Origin: Bacteroidales bacterium UBA6408 | GTDB lineage: Bacteria > Bacteroidota > Bacteroidia > Bacteroidales > UBA932 | Direction of reading: 5' to 3' | Assembly: GCA_002439805.1 (NCBI GenBank) | Contig: DJPQ01000076.1 | Location: 30,287-94,286, forward strand | Length of the DNA stretch: 64,000 nucleotides | Shown here: piece by piece, positions 44,512-53,385 of the stretch | Layout: the number at the start of each line of letters is the position of its first letter | How positions within the stretch are numbered: position 1 is the first letter of the stretch | Position numbers and translations under genes: made by a program | The notes under the pieces: generated by a model | Told to the model about the DNA's origin: nothing | Seen by the model: only the letters and a program-made list of their open reading frames with translations | The model's database searches: none

Positions 44512-46053
44512 CTATTTGGCAAATGCTACGGAACGTGTCTCCCTGATCACGGTGATCTTCACCTGTCCCGGATAGGTCATCTCGTCCTGAATCTTCTTGG
44601 CGATGTCCCCCGAAAGCGTCTCCGCCTGAGAATCCGTCACCTGCTCGGCCCCGACAATCACGCGAAGCTCACGTCCCGCCTGAATCGCATAGGCCTTTAC
44701 CACACCAGGATATGACTGTCCGATATTCTCAAGGTCCTTGAGCCTCTTGATGTACGACTCGATGACCTCCCGACGTGCACCCGGACGCGCACCGGAAATG
44801 GCGTCGGCGACCTGAATGATAGGCGAAAGGATTGACGTCATCTCTATCTCCTCATGGTGTGCGCCGATTGCATTGCAGATTTCCGGTTTCTCCTTGTACT
44901 GCTCGGCGAGCTTCATTCCGAGGAGAGCGTGCGGAAGCTCCGGATCCTCGTCGGACACCTTTCCGATGTCATGAAGGAGTCCCGCCCTCTTCGCGGCCTT
45001 GGCGTTGAGCCCGAGCTCGGAAGCCATGGTCGCGGCGATGTTGGCGACCTCACGGGCATGCTGGAGAAGGTTCTGGCCGTAGGATGAACGGTACTTCATT
45101 CGCCCGATGAGCTTTATGAGCTCAATGTGGATTCCGTGGATTCCGAGGTCTATGCAGGTGCGCTTCCCTATTTCAAGAATCTCCTCCTCAAGCTGCTTCT
45201 GCACCTTGGCGACCACCTCCTCGATGCGGGCAGGATGAATTCGTCCATCGACCACGAGCTGGTGGAGAGCCAGACGCGCCACCTCCCTGCGGACAGGGTC
45301 GAATGCGGAAAGGAGAATGGCGTCCGGCGTGTCATCAACGACAATCTCAACTCCCGTCGCCGCCTCAAGGGCACGGATGTTACGCCCCTCACGTCCGATG
45401 ATGCGGCCCTTGATCTCGTCGCTCTCGATGTTGAACACGGTCACGGCGTTCTCGATTGCGGTCTCCGAAGCCGTCCTCTGAATCGTGTTGATGACGATTC
45501 TCTTGGCCTCCTTCGTCGCGTTGAGACGAGCGTCGTCAATCACGTCGTTGATGTAGGACTGTGCCTCGGTGCGCGCCTCCGCCTTCATGTTCTCCATGAG
45601 TATGTTCTTCGCCTCGGAAGCGGACAGCCCGGCGATGTTCTCGATCTGGCGGTTCGCCTCGTCCTTAAGCCGGTCGTACTCGGCCGCCTTCCTGTTGGCA
45701 ATCTCGACCTGCGCCTTGAGGTTTTCCCTGATGGAGTCCGCCTCGCGCTGCTTGCGCTGGAGTTCCGCCGTCTGCTGGTTCAGGGTGTTCTCCTTCTGCT
45801 TGAGACGGCTCTCGGTCTCCTTGATGGCGGCATTGCGCTCATTGACGGTCTTCTCGTGCTCGTTCTTGAGCTGCATGAACTTTTCCTTGGCCTGGAATAT
45901 CTTTTCCTGCTTTATCTTCTCGGCCTCAAGCTCGGCCTTCTCAAGAATTTCCTCCTTGCGTCCCTTGAGCATGGAACGTCTCACGGCAATCCACACGCCG
46001 AGCGCCACGGCAGCGCCCAAAAGAGCTGAAAGTATGTAAAAAACTATTTCCAT
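44512..46053 (-). CDS. rny: Ribonuclease Y
   Basis: A 513-residue membrane-anchored endoribonuclease that starts mRNA decay. One N-terminal membrane helix (residues ~3-24), a long coiled coil (about 30-190), a KH domain with [17 protein letters not shown] near residue 215, and an HD domain with [13 protein letters not shown] and LLHDIGK. It is 100 bases downstream of a hairpin that ends the zapA/6S-RNA region. Repeat R8 follows its stop after one base. Confidence 0.97.
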   Translation of the reverse strand: MEIVFYILSALLGAAVALGVWIAVRRSMLKGRKEEILEKAELEAEKIKQEKIFQAKEKFMQLKNEHEKTVNERNAAIKETESRLKQKENTLNQQTAELQRKQREADSIRENLKAQVEIANRKAAEYDRLKDEANRQIENIAGLSASEAKNILMENMKAEARTEAQSYINDVIDDARLNATKEAKRIVINTIQRTASETAIENAVTVFNIESDEIKGRIIGREGRNIRALEAATGVEIVVDDTPDAILLSAFDPVRREVARLALHQLVVDGRIHPARIEEVVAKVQKQLEEEILEIGKRTCIDLGIHGIHIELIKLIGRMKYRSSYGQNLLQHAREVANIAATMASELGLNAKAAKRAGLLHDIGKVSDEDPELPHALLGMKLAEQYKEKPEICNAIGAHHEEIEMTSILSPIIQVADAISGARPGARREVIESYIKRLKDLENIGQSYPGVVKAYAIQAGRELRVIVGAEQVTDSQAETLSGDIAKKIQDEMTYPGQVKITVIRETRSVAFAK

Positions 46054-46093
46054 ATTATTATATATTATTAAATGTCCGCATATATCCGCAAAA

Positions 46094-46121
46094 GCGGCCG
46101 TCTTCCATGGAAAACGACCGC
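46094..46121 (-). terminator. Hairpin between the 6S-like RNA and rny
   Basis: On the minus strand GCGGTCGTTTTCC / GGAAGACGGCCGC with a central CATGGA-type palindrome forms a stem with a few wobbles and is followed by TTTTGCGG. It probably ends transcription before rny; the T-run is short. Confidence 0.5.
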
Positions 46122-46149
46122 AGCAAGTTAAAAATAAAACCGTAAGTAA

Positions 46150-46352
46150 AAGAAAAATCCGTTAGTTAAACCGACAGAAAACCTTATAAAATAAGATTTG
46201 AGTTCCGTGAAGTTCAGACATCCTCCGTCCCGGCAGAACCGGAATCCCCATACGGCATTTCCATAAGGGTCACATAGGTCCGTCATCCCCCCAGCGAGCC
46301 TGCTCCGTTACTTAGTAAACGTTGAATTCAGCAAGTAAGTAACCAACGGATT
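46150..46352 (-). ncRNA. Probable 6S RNA (SsrS-like)
   Basis: Starting at the zapA stop, AATCCGTTGGTTA (46352-46340) pairs over 13 bp, with one G-U, with TAACTAACGGATT (46168-46156), and a T-rich tail (TTTTTCTTTT) follows. The enclosed ~175 nt form a long, interrupted stem. Size, end-closing stem, large interior and position next to zapA all fit 6S RNA, which binds the housekeeping RNA polymerase. It might correspond to the Bacteroidales-1 motif. The homology is inferred, not checked. Confidence 0.6.
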
Positions 46353-46647
46353 ATTTTTCGTCAATGTTGTCAAGATAACCGGAAATCTCCCTCTCAAGCG
46401 TCTCGGCCTCGGACTGAAGCCTGCGAATCTCGTCCTTGTAGTTGAGGTTCTTCAGACAGACGTTCAGCGCGAGAAAGCGCAGTATGTCGGATTCATCGCT
46501 GTCCGGATAGTTCTGCGAGTACTGCTTGGCCATCTTGTTCAGGCTCTCCACAGCAACCCTTATCAGCTGCTCATGCCTCTCGGAAGTCGCCTTGAGGTTG
46601 AACGGCCGGGCGAGAATGGTCACGTTTATGTTCCTTGCAATGTCCAT
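46351..46647 (-). CDS. zapA: Cell division protein ZapA
   Basis: A 98-residue FtsZ-associated protein. The N-terminal beta-strand region INVTILARPFNLKATSERHEQLIRVA is the ZapA fold, followed by the coiled coil NYKDEIRRLQSEAETLEREIS. It crosslinks FtsZ filaments. It lies 4 bases downstream of a small coiled-coil gene and its stop overlaps the closing stem of the probable 6S RNA. Confidence 0.92.
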   Translation of the reverse strand: MDIARNINVTILARPFNLKATSERHEQLIRVAVESLNKMAKQYSQNYPDSDESDILRFLALNVCLKNLNYKDEIRRLQSEAETLEREISGYLDNIDEK

Positions 46648-46651
46648 TTCC

Positions 46652-46924
46652 TCATCCCTCCATCAGCGAGACGCACCTGTCAATCTCCCGTATGAGGCTC
46701 TCAATCTTCCTCTTAGGTTCGGACAGATCCGCCTGCGATCCCACAAACGCAGTCGTGAGATTCAGGTTATCAATTTTCTTTTCTAACTCAGCAATCTGTT
46801 TCCCGCGGGCCTCACAAAGTTCCGACAGCCGGCGATTTTCTTCCTTCAGACGTATGCATTCGCCCTTTTCCTTCTCATACAAGGAAATAAGCCTCACGAA
46901 TTGTTGTCTGACATTGTCCAGCAT
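46652..46924 (-). CDS. Small coiled-coil protein upstream of zapA
   Basis: A 90-residue protein built mostly of heptads (LISLYEKEKGECIRLKEENRRLSELCE, residues ~12-38, then ARGKQIAELEKKIDNLN). It has no signal peptide. It is the first gene of a unit with zapA, 4 bases apart, and under a near-perfect promoter. The arrangement suggests a cell-division helper, similar in shape to ZapB, but this is inference from context. Confidence 0.8.
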   Translation of the reverse strand: MLDNVRQQFVRLISLYEKEKGECIRLKEENRRLSELCEARGKQIAELEKKIDNLNLTTAFVGSQADLSEPKRKIESLIREIDRCVSLMEG

Positions 46925-46949
46925 AACGGCACATTGTATTACCCACCCT

Positions 46950-46980
46950 GCAAATATATGAAGAATATTGAATTCTTCAA
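46950..46980 (-). promoter_or_regulatory. Promoter of the coiled-coil/zapA unit
   Basis: On the minus strand TTTG (46980-46977), a 19-base spacer and TATATTTG (46957-46950) exactly match the Bacteroidetes consensus. Confidence 0.85.
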
Positions 46981-46990
46981 AGAAAATTTC

Positions 46991-46998
46991 CTACCTTT
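46991..46998 (+). promoter_or_regulatory. -7 box (TACCTTTG) of the deaminase gene
   Basis: TACCTTTG lies 19 bases before the start at 47017; a TTGA about 20 bases upstream is a weak -33. It is divergent from, and overlaps, the zapA promoter region. Confidence 0.6.
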
Positions 46999-47016
46999 GG
47001 CAAATTTGAATATGAT

Positions 47017-48291
47017 ATGCACGACATTGTTCTGAAAAATATCGCCGTAGGCGAGGTCAGGTCCGACATATATATAGACGGGGACATGATTTCACGGATT
47101 GCGAAGACCGGGAGCGAGGCTTGCCCCGAGGCGCGTGAGACCGTCGATTGCACGGGAAAGGCAGCCATGCCGGGATTCATAAATATGCATACGCACGCGG
47201 CGATGTCGCTTCTGCGCGGGGTCGGCGAGGACATTGCCTTTCACGAGTGGCTCGCGAAGGTCTGGGAAATCGAGGCCAACCTCGACGAGGAGTTTGTCTA
47301 TTGGGGAACGAAGGTCGCCTGCCTTGAGATGATAAAGACCGGCACGACGACGTTCAACGACCACTACTGGTTTCCGCTCGTGGGACACAGGGCGGCCGTG
47401 GAGATGGGTATAAGGCCGGTCTCGTCATACGTCGTGATAAACAAGATGACGGACGCGGAAAATGAAATCGAGAAGATACGCTGCTGGAAGATGTACGAGG
47501 CGTCCAAGCAATGGGGCGACAGGAATCTCAGGTTCTCGATGGCCTTCCACGCGCCGTATTCGGTGAGCGAGCCGATGATGGTCTGGGCCGCGGAGTTTGC
47601 CAGGGCGCACGGGCTTCCGCTCCACATCCATCTCTCCGAGACGCGCAAGGAGGTGGAGGACTGCAAGGAGGCGCACGGGGGGCTCACTCCCGTGGAATAT
47701 CTCGACAGAATCGGAGTGCTCGGGCCGAACCTCATCGCGGCGCACACGCTCTGGCTGAGCGACAATGACATAGAGCTGCTCGGGAAGCATCATGTCACCT
47801 GCGTCCACAACATAAACTCGAACCTTAAGCTCAGTTCCGGCTACCATTTCATGTACAAGGAGCTGAAGGACGCCGGGTGCAAGGTCTGCATAGGAACCGA
47901 CGGGTGCGCGTCGTCGAACAACCTCGACATCCTCGAGTCGATGAAGACGTCGGCGATGATGCAGAAGGGCTGGAGGTTCGACCCGACGGTGTGTCCGCTC
48001 GGGGAGATTGTGGAGATGGCGACGCTGAACGGAGCGGACGCGCTCGGGCTGAACACGGGGCTGCTCGAGGAGGGAAGAATCGCGGACATCCAGATCATCG
48101 ACACCGACAACTACAATTTCCTCTCGCCCGGAAGTTTTCTTGCCAATTTCGTCTATTCGGCGCACAGCGACTGCATAGACTCGCTCATCTGCAACGGCCG
48201 TTTCGTGATGAGACACAGGCAGGTGGAGGGAGAGCGGGAGATTCTCGACGGAGCAGGCAAGGTGCTCTCGCAGATAAAGCTCAGGAAATAA
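47017..48291 (+). CDS. Amidohydrolase, probable 5'-methylthioadenosine/S-adenosylhomocysteine deaminase
   Basis: A 424-residue zinc/iron-dependent deaminase of the Atz/Trz branch. Metal ligands are in [18 protein letters not shown] (residues ~49-66), [21 protein letters not shown] and [11 protein letters not shown]. Members of this branch deaminate MTA, SAH or adenosine to inosine derivatives. Two purine nucleoside phosphorylase genes follow in the same direction, so the locus likely recycles adenine nucleosides to free bases and ribose phosphate. The exact substrate is inferred. Confidence 0.9.
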   Translation: MHDIVLKNIAVGEVRSDIYIDGDMISRIAKTGSEACPEARETVDCTGKAAMPGFINMHTHAAMSLLRGVGEDIAFHEWLAKVWEIEANLDEEFVYWGTKVACLEMIKTGTTTFNDHYWFPLVGHRAAVEMGIRPVSSYVVINKMTDAENEIEKIRCWKMYEASKQWGDRNLRFSMAFHAPYSVSEPMMVWAAEFARAHGLPLHIHLSETRKEVEDCKEAHGGLTPVEYLDRIGVLGPNLIAAHTLWLSDNDIELLGKHHVTCVHNINSNLKLSSGYHFMYKELKDAGCKVCIGTDGCASSNNLDILESMKTSAMMQKGWRFDPTVCPLGEIVEMATLNGADALGLNTGLLEEGRIADIQIIDTDNYNFLSPGSFLANFVYSAHSDCIDSLICNGRFVMRHRQVEGEREILDGAGKVLSQIKLRK

Positions 48292-48341
48292 TCACAGCCG
48301 GGCGTTCCGGCACTAATAACACTATAATATACAGATACTTT

Positions 48342-49169
48342 ATGGACGAAAGAATAGAAAGAATCAACGGTGCGGCCGAGTACATCGGCGCAAGGATCGG
48401 CGGGCGCAGGCCTGTCGTGGGAATCGTTCTGGGCAGCGGGCTCGGAAAGCTCGCGGATAAGATCACGGACCCGACTGTCATCCCGTACAGGGAGATTCCG
48501 GGATTCCCCATATCCACCGCCGTGGGGCACAAGGGCAATTTCATAGCGGGCGAACTCGGGGGAAAGTTCGTGGTCGCGATGCAGGGACGGTTCCACTACT
48601 ATGAGGGCTACCCGATGGAACTTGTCACGCTGCCTATCCGCGTGATGAAAGTGCTTGGCATACAATATCTTTTCGTGTCGAATGCGGCAGGCGGCGTGAA
48701 CTACGGGTTCAAGGTCGGCGACCTGATGGTTATCCGCGACCACATAAACCTTCTCCCCAACCCGCTCATCGGACGGAATCTCGAAGAGTTCGGCCCGAGG
48801 TTTCCGGACATGACGAGGCCATACGACCTTGAGCTCATCAAGAAAGCGGAGATTATCGCGTCCGAGCTGCACATAGACCTGAAGAAGGGCGTCTATGTCG
48901 GAGGAACCGGACCGTCATATGAGACGCCGGCTGAGTATAAATATTTCAGGCTCATCGGAGGCGACGCCGTGGGAATGTCCACGATCCCGGAGGTGATTGT
49001 GGCACGGCACAGTTCGATTCCTGTGTTCGGGATGTCGGTGATTACCAATGAGGCGCACGATGACTATGCGGAGGATTATGTGAATGACGGGGATGACGTG
49101 GTCCGCGCTGCGGACGCGGCTGCGGAGAGGATGAGTCTCCTTTTCGAGAGACTCATCCTCTCCCTTTGA
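48342..49169 (+). CDS. Purine nucleoside phosphorylase (trimeric, 6-oxopurine type), copy 1
   Basis: A 275-residue enzyme splitting inosine or guanosine with phosphate into base and ribose-1-phosphate. Family marks are [30 protein letters not shown], the trimeric-PNP signature [20 protein letters not shown], and [11 protein letters not shown]. Asn236 in the last motif corresponds to human Asn243, which reads the purine O6/N7 and favours 6-oxopurines. It starts about 50 bases after the deaminase gene. Repeat R9 follows directly after its stop, then a second copy of the gene. Confidence 0.93.
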   Translation: MDERIERINGAAEYIGARIGGRRPVVGIVLGSGLGKLADKITDPTVIPYREIPGFPISTAVGHKGNFIAGELGGKFVVAMQGRFHYYEGYPMELVTLPIRVMKVLGIQYLFVSNAAGGVNYGFKVGDLMVIRDHINLLPNPLIGRNLEEFGPRFPDMTRPYDLELIKKAEIIASELHIDLKKGVYVGGTGPSYETPAEYKYFRLIGGDAVGMSTIPEVIVARHSSIPVFGMSVITNEAHDDYAEDYVNDGDDVVRAADAAAERMSLLFERLILSL

Positions 49170-49170
49170 C

Positions 49171-49288
49171 GGGGCGCCTAAACAGCGGTCTGCGTCGTTG
49201 CGAAAGACCTCGAAATCCTCACAACCTCAAGGTTGCTCCGGTTTCGAGAACTTTGCGCGCCTTGCACTCCATCTTTTTATGCATCCCC
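49171..49288 (+). repeat. Nested-hairpin intergenic repeat R9
   Basis: Outer arms GGGGCGCCTAAACAG / CTTTTTATGCATCCCC, middle arms CTCGAAA / TTTCGAG, tip CCTCACAACC-TCAA-GGTTGCTCCGG. It starts one base after the stop of copy 1 and lies between the two phosphorylase genes. Confidence 0.92.
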
Positions 49289-49299
49289 TTCCCCTCTAT

Positions 49300-49323
49300 T
49301 GTTTGGAACAACTTTTTGTAATT
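49300..49323 (+). promoter_or_regulatory. Sequence shared with the purine permease leader
   Basis: TGTTTGGAACAACTTTTTGTAA matches 343-364 upstream of the purine permease gene. It lies 97 bases before the second phosphorylase. Role unproven. Confidence 0.3.
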
Positions 49324-49419
49324 GAACCTTTTCGATAAGCGAGAGCAGAGCCAAGCTCGCTTGGACTATGCCGAGCGCAGAAAAGTGGCGTATAAAATGC
49401 GAAGATAAAAGATAGAAAA

Positions 49420-50244
49420 ATGGACAAGAGATATGAGGAAATAGTCCGGGCGGCCCAGGTGCTGAAGGGACGGATCGGAGGAATGGAGCCTGAGGTCGGG
49501 ATTATTCTCGGAAGCGGGCTTGGAAGGCTGGCCGACAGGATTGAGGAGGCAGTGAGTGTTCCTTACGGAGAGGTGTCGGGAATGCCTGCCGCGACGGCAA
49601 TCGGACACAAGGGCAATTTCATAGCCGGAAGGCTCGGGGGAAAGACCGTCATCGCCATGCAGGGCCGCTATCACTGCTATGAGGGCTATCCCATGCAGGA
49701 GGTGGTGCTTCCGGTGCGCATCATGAAAGTTCTGGGAATCAGGACACTGCTGGTTTCAAACGCCGCTGGAGGAGTGAACTTCGACTATCGCATAGGAGAC
49801 CTGATGATTATCCGCGACCACATAAACCTTCTCCCCAACCCGCTCATCGGTCCGAACTTCGATGACTTAGGTCCGAGGTTTCCGGACATGACGAGACCTT
49901 ACGACCATGAGCTCATACGCAAGGCCGAGGTCATCGCCGCTGAGGAGGGCATACCCGTCAGGAAAGGAGTATATCTTGCCTGCACCGGCCCGAGCTACGA
50001 GACCCCCGCAGAATACGGTTTCTTCAGGCACATCGGAGCCGACGCCGTCGGAATGTCCACGACTCCTGAGGTTATAGCCGCAAGGCACTGCGGAATTTCC
50101 GTATTCGGAATTTCCGTAATCACCGACGAGGCGCACAGCAACCCTGACGACTATGTCACCGACGAAAATGCCATCATCGAGGCCGCCGACGCCGCAGCCG
50201 GCAAGATGACCGCCATCTTCACAAGGCTCATCGAGAAACTATAA
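49420..50244 (+). CDS. Purine nucleoside phosphorylase paralogue, copy 2, with Asn-to-Asp at the base-recognition site
   Basis: A 274-residue close paralogue of copy 1 with the same landmarks ([50 protein letters not shown]). A block of more than 40 bases (around 49801-49850) is nearly identical to copy 1. The key difference is [10 protein letters not shown]: residue 236 is Asp where copy 1 and the family have Asn. MTA phosphorylases carry Asp at this place and accept 6-aminopurines, so this copy may cleave adenosine or methylthioadenosine. It has its own leader and a strong terminator. Confidence 0.9.
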   Translation: MDKRYEEIVRAAQVLKGRIGGMEPEVGIILGSGLGRLADRIEEAVSVPYGEVSGMPAATAIGHKGNFIAGRLGGKTVIAMQGRYHCYEGYPMQEVVLPVRIMKVLGIRTLLVSNAAGGVNFDYRIGDLMIIRDHINLLPNPLIGPNFDDLGPRFPDMTRPYDHELIRKAEVIAAEEGIPVRKGVYLACTGPSYETPAEYGFFRHIGADAVGMSTTPEVIAARHCGISVFGISVITDEAHSNPDDYVTDENAIIEAADAAAGKMTAIFTRLIEKL

Positions 50245-50260
50245 CGAGAAACCATAATCT

Positions 50261-50291
50261 GACAGGCTCCGCGCAGGAGTCTGTCTTTTTT
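50261..50291 (+). terminator. Terminator of the second phosphorylase gene
   Basis: GACAGGCTCC-GCGCA-GGAGTCTGTC forms a 10-bp stem with one G-T and is followed by six T. Confidence 0.9.
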
Positions 50292-50313
50292 CTGCAACTT
50301 TTCCCTCAAAAAA

Positions 50314-50344
50314 TTTGCAGAAAAGAAATTTTTGCCTACCTTTG
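50314..50344 (+). promoter_or_regulatory. Promoter of the tRNA pair
   Basis: TTTG (50314-50317), a 19-base spacer and TACCTTTG (50337-50344), an exact match to the Bacteroidetes consensus, 60 bases before tRNA-Val. Confidence 0.85.
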
Positions 50345-50403
50345 CAATCCCGTTTGGGAAATGTGAAAAAAGTTCTTTGATTTCAACTTATTTTTTTTGA
50401 AAA

Positions 50404-50478
50404 GGGAGCATAGCTCAGTTGGTTCAGAGCGTCTGCCTTACAAGCAGAGGGTCGGGGGTTCGACTCCCTCTGCTCCCA
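50404..50478 (+). tRNA. tRNA-Val (anticodon TAC)
   Basis: Acceptor arms GGGAGCA / TGCTCCC, D-arm GCTCAGTTGGTTCAGAGC, anticodon loop CTTACAA with TAC, T-arm GGGGGTTCGACTCCC. The CCA end is not fully encoded (ACA follows). It is read from the promoter at 50314 and precedes repeat R10 and tRNA-Ala. Confidence 0.95.
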
Positions 50479-50565
50479 CAAGTTCTTTAACATACCAGTG
50501 CCGCAGACATCGGAAGATTTCCATGAATTTTGGAAAAAGGTTAGAGATTCGGTGGCTTTGGAGGT

Positions 50566-50669
50566 TATTTTGAGATGGATGCAAGGCGGACGACCGAAGA
50601 GGGAGGGAGTTACCTTATGGTAATGACCGACTGATGAGGGAGGACAACGCGGCAGACGCTCAAAAGAAC
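50566..50669 (-). repeat. Degenerate nested-hairpin repeat R10 between two tRNA genes
   Basis: Shortened outer arms TTTTGAG / CTCAAAA, conserved GATGGATGCAAGGCGGACG and ACGCGGCAGACG flanks, and the variant tip CATTACC-ATAA-GGTAACTCC shared with R3. The middle stem is altered. It lies inside the tRNA-Val/tRNA-Ala transcription unit in minus orientation, the one copy not next to a stop codon. Confidence 0.7.
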
Positions 50670-50675
50670 GACAAA

Positions 50676-50752
50676 GGGGGTATAGCTCAGTTGGCTAGAG
50701 CATCTGCTTTGCAAGCAGAGGGTCGTCGGTTCGAATCCGTCTATCTCCACCA
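50676..50752 (+). tRNA. tRNA-Ala (anticodon TGC)
   Basis: Acceptor arms GGGGGTA / TATCTCC (with G-U pairs), anticodon loop TTTGCAA with TGC, T-arm GTCGGTTCGAATCCGTC, and an encoded CCA end. It starts six bases after repeat R10 and is followed by a terminator. Confidence 0.95.
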
Positions 50753-50763
50753 AATTCAGAAAG

Positions 50764-50797
50764 AGGAGGTTTCGAAAGTTCGGAATCTCCTTTTTTT
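50764..50797 (+). terminator. Terminator of the tRNA pair
   Basis: GGAGGTTTCGAA pairs with TTCGGAATCTCC and is followed by seven T. The convergent antiporter gene ends at 50799. Confidence 0.85.
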
Positions 50798-50798
50798 A

Positions 50799-52163
50799 TC
50801 ATTTCATTTTCCCGTCCCGCACCTTAGGCAGCTGAAACACAATCGCAAGAGCGACCATCGCCCCGATGAGCAGAGGGTAGTAGAGCCTGGGGATAATCTC
50901 CAGAGGGGAAAGGCCTGACAGCCCGGCTGCCATGAGCAGCTGAGCCCCATAAGGAAGTATTCCCTGAACAAAGCAGGAAGTCGTGTCCATGAGACTTGCG
51001 GAACGTCGCGGGGAGATGCCGAAACGTGTCGAGATGTCCTTGGCAATGCCGCCGACAGTGATTATGGCGATGGTGTTGTTGGCAGTGCAGACGTTTGTAA
51101 GCGCGGTCAGCAGCGAAATCACCGCCTCCCCTCCCCTGCGGTTGCCGATTCTCCGCGTCATCACGCGGATGAGCCAGTCGAATCCGCCGGCGGACTTCAC
51201 CATATTCATAATCCCTCCGGCAAGCAGAGTCACGAGAATCAGCTCACACATGGACTGAAGCCCCGTTCCTGCCGCCTCGAACAGGGAGAGTGCAGGAGTT
51301 CCGCTGCACAGGCCTATGGCATCCGTCAGAATAATTCCGAGAACAAGCACCTTCAGCACGTTCATCCCGCACAGAGCGCTTACAATCACGACCATATAGG
51401 GAACCGCAAGATACCACGGAGCGTCCGGGACATCGGAGATATAATCCGTAGAGAAACCGCTGAAAATGTAAATTCCGAGCGTGACAAGCGCGGCCGGAAG
51501 AACGATGACGAGATTTGTTCTGAACTTGTCCCCCATTCTGCAGCCCTGGCTTTGCGTCGAGGCAATCGTGGTGTCCGAGATGAATGACAGGTTGTCGCCG
51601 AAGAACGCGCCTCCCACAACAATCGACACCATGAAGGCTAGATCCGCCCCCATCTCCCCCGAAAGTCCGATTGCAACAGGCGCGAGCGCGACTATGGTGC
51701 CGACGGACGTCCCTATGGACATGGATATGAAGCAGGCCGCGAGGAAGATGCCGGCGGGAAGATATGCGGACGGAATGAGCCGCATAGTCAGGGCGACGGT
51801 AGCGTCAACGGCTCCCGCGGCCTTCGCGGATGATGCGAAAATCCCGGCAAGGACGAATATCCATATCATATACATTATGTTGGAATCCGCCGCGCCTGCG
51901 GAAAACAGGTTCACCCGCCCGGCGAAAGGCAGTCCTCTGCCTATGAACATGGAATAGACCGCCGCCACGACAAAGGACACGCCTATCGGGATGCGGTAGA
52001 AATCGCCGGCGAGCAGCGAGGACACCAGATATACCGCCAGCAGCACCATCACCGGCGAGAGGGCAAAAAGCCCCTTCGCGTTCGTCACCGCCCGTTCTTG
52101 TCTCTCCGGACGCTCCGGTCTCCCGTCATCCCTATGATTGCAGGTACACTCGTTCATATTCAA
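50799..52163 (-). CDS. NhaC-family Na+/H+ antiporter-like membrane protein
   Basis: A 454-residue polytopic protein with about eleven hydrophobic segments. Family marks are GTSVGTIVALAPVAIGLS, VGGAFFGDNLSFISDTTIAS and LTNVCTANNTIAIITVG. NhaC-type carriers exchange sodium for protons, though relatives move malate/lactate or other organic ions. A polar, charged N-terminal tail with cysteines (MNMNECTCNH) precedes the first helix. It is on the same strand as, and about 50 bases after, the APH-fold kinase gene, so they may share a transcript. Confidence 0.85.
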   Translation of the reverse strand: MNMNECTCNHRDDGRPERPERQERAVTNAKGLFALSPVMVLLAVYLVSSLLAGDFYRIPIGVSFVVAAVYSMFIGRGLPFAGRVNLFSAGAADSNIMYMIWIFVLAGIFASSAKAAGAVDATVALTMRLIPSAYLPAGIFLAACFISMSIGTSVGTIVALAPVAIGLSGEMGADLAFMVSIVVGGAFFGDNLSFISDTTIASTQSQGCRMGDKFRTNLVIVLPAALVTLGIYIFSGFSTDYISDVPDAPWYLAVPYMVVIVSALCGMNVLKVLVLGIILTDAIGLCSGTPALSLFEAAGTGLQSMCELILVTLLAGGIMNMVKSAGGFDWLIRVMTRRIGNRRGGEAVISLLTALTNVCTANNTIAIITVGGIAKDISTRFGISPRRSASLMDTTSCFVQGILPYGAQLLMAAGLSGLSPLEIIPRLYYPLLIGAMVALAIVFQLPKVRDGKMK

Positions 52164-52213
52164 TCCGTTTTCAGATGTAGGCAGCAGGCACTAAATGAAA
52201 CAGATGCACGCTG

Positions 52214-53290
52214 TCAGCGGAGGGCGGAGACGATTTCGCACATCTGCGGGAACTGGGCCTCCATTGACTGAAGGAGCCTGTACTGGGCGCGGGCACGGAC
52301 GAGATTGTGCTCGGGGTACTTCGTCTTGTAGTAGGTGTCGCCGTCGAGATAGTCCATCAGGAAGCGGAGAACCTGCTCGAAGGTGATGTAGCGGCCGGAG
52401 AAGGCGAGGTAGTCAAGTTCGGCGGGGCAGAGGGACGAGCCCATCTCTGAAAGGTAGCCGCGGATGTAGGCCGTGAACATTTCGAGTGACATCGACACGG
52501 TAGAAAGATCCTTCGCGTCTTCGGCTCCGGTGTTGGTGTAGCAGCGGAGGGCATCTCCGACGTCATTGAGAACGGTGGCGGACATCACCGTGTCGAGGTC
52601 GATGGCACAGAGGACCTCACTGGTCTTGGCATCGAAGAGGATATTGCTGATTTTCGTGTCATTATGGGTGACGCGGCACGGAATTGTCCCGTTTTCTATG
52701 AGCGTCGCGAAATCAAGCATCTCCTTGCGGCGTGACTCAATCCATTCTATTTCCTCAAGGCAGGAGTCAGCACGTCCGGCGGCGTTGCGGGCAACGGATT
52801 CGTCCCACTGCTGAAAACGCCATCGCATATTATGAAATCCCTTGATTACCTCGACAAGAGGCTCGTGGAAATCTGCAAGCAATGCCTGAAAGCGTCCGAT
52901 TCCGACTCCGCCCTGATAGGCAAGCTCCGGTGTGTCCGCCTGCGTGTAGGACAAAGTGTCATTGATGAAGAGGCATACAGCCCAGAATTCACCGTTCTCA
53001 TCCTCGTAGTAGAGTTTCCCGTCCTTCGCCGGAATGACGGTCAGCGTCTCGCGCATCGGGTCGGCGACCTTTTTCTTGATGTGGTTCGTGACCTTCCAGA
53101 TGTTCTCCATCATCCCCGGGACATCCGGAAACACGGATTTATTTTTCCGCTGAAGGATGTAGTCCGGAGCATCGCCCTCAGTCTTAACGATGAGCGTGTC
53201 ATTGATGAACCCCTCTCCGAGAGGCTTGATTTCACGAATTTCGCCTTTCAAGTCAAATTTTGATGCGATGTCGAGATATTTTTCCGTCAT
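52214..53290 (-). CDS. Aminoglycoside-phosphotransferase-fold small-molecule kinase
   Basis: A 357-residue kinase of the APH/choline-kinase fold. The N-lobe has GEGFINDTLIV and DYILQRKNKSVF (ATP lysine region), the C-lobe the catalytic loop HNDTKISNILFD with Asp211, and CAIDLDTV supplies the metal-binding Asp. Bacteroidetes homologues of this length resemble N-acetylhexosamine 1-kinases (NahK), while thiamine kinases (ThiK) share the fold. It follows a TPP-riboswitch-controlled receptor gene, but a strong terminator lies in between, so a thiamine role is only a possibility. Start taken at 53290 (MTEKYLDIASKF). Confidence 0.8.
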   Translation of the reverse strand: MTEKYLDIASKFDLKGEIREIKPLGEGFINDTLIVKTEGDAPDYILQRKNKSVFPDVPGMMENIWKVTNHIKKKVADPMRETLTVIPAKDGKLYYEDENGEFWAVCLFINDTLSYTQADTPELAYQGGVGIGRFQALLADFHEPLVEVIKGFHNMRWRFQQWDESVARNAAGRADSCLEEIEWIESRRKEMLDFATLIENGTIPCRVTHNDTKISNILFDAKTSEVLCAIDLDTVMSATVLNDVGDALRCYTNTGAEDAKDLSTVSMSLEMFTAYIRGYLSEMGSSLCPAELDYLAFSGRYITFEQVLRFLMDYLDGDTYYKTKYPEHNLVRARAQYRLLQSMEAQFPQMCEIVSALR

Positions 53291-53314
53291 AATTATGTGA
53301 ATTTTATATGTTTC

Positions 53315-53352
53315 AAAAAAAAGCAGTCCCATCTCCCCAAAGACGGAACTGC
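53315..53352 (-). terminator. Terminator of the TonB receptor gene
   Basis: On the minus strand GCAGTTCCGTC / GATGGGACTGC pair over 11 bp (two wobbles) with an eight-base loop, followed by eight T. Confidence 0.88.
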
Positions 53353-53385
53353 AAATTTAATAAAAATTCACGAATCTGCGCCCCG

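Noticed and set aside
52214..53290. Naming the APH-fold gene thiK or nahK
   Set aside because: Both families share the visible motifs; the terminator before the gene removes the strongest argument for thiamine, and nothing in the sequence proves the hexosamine substrate.
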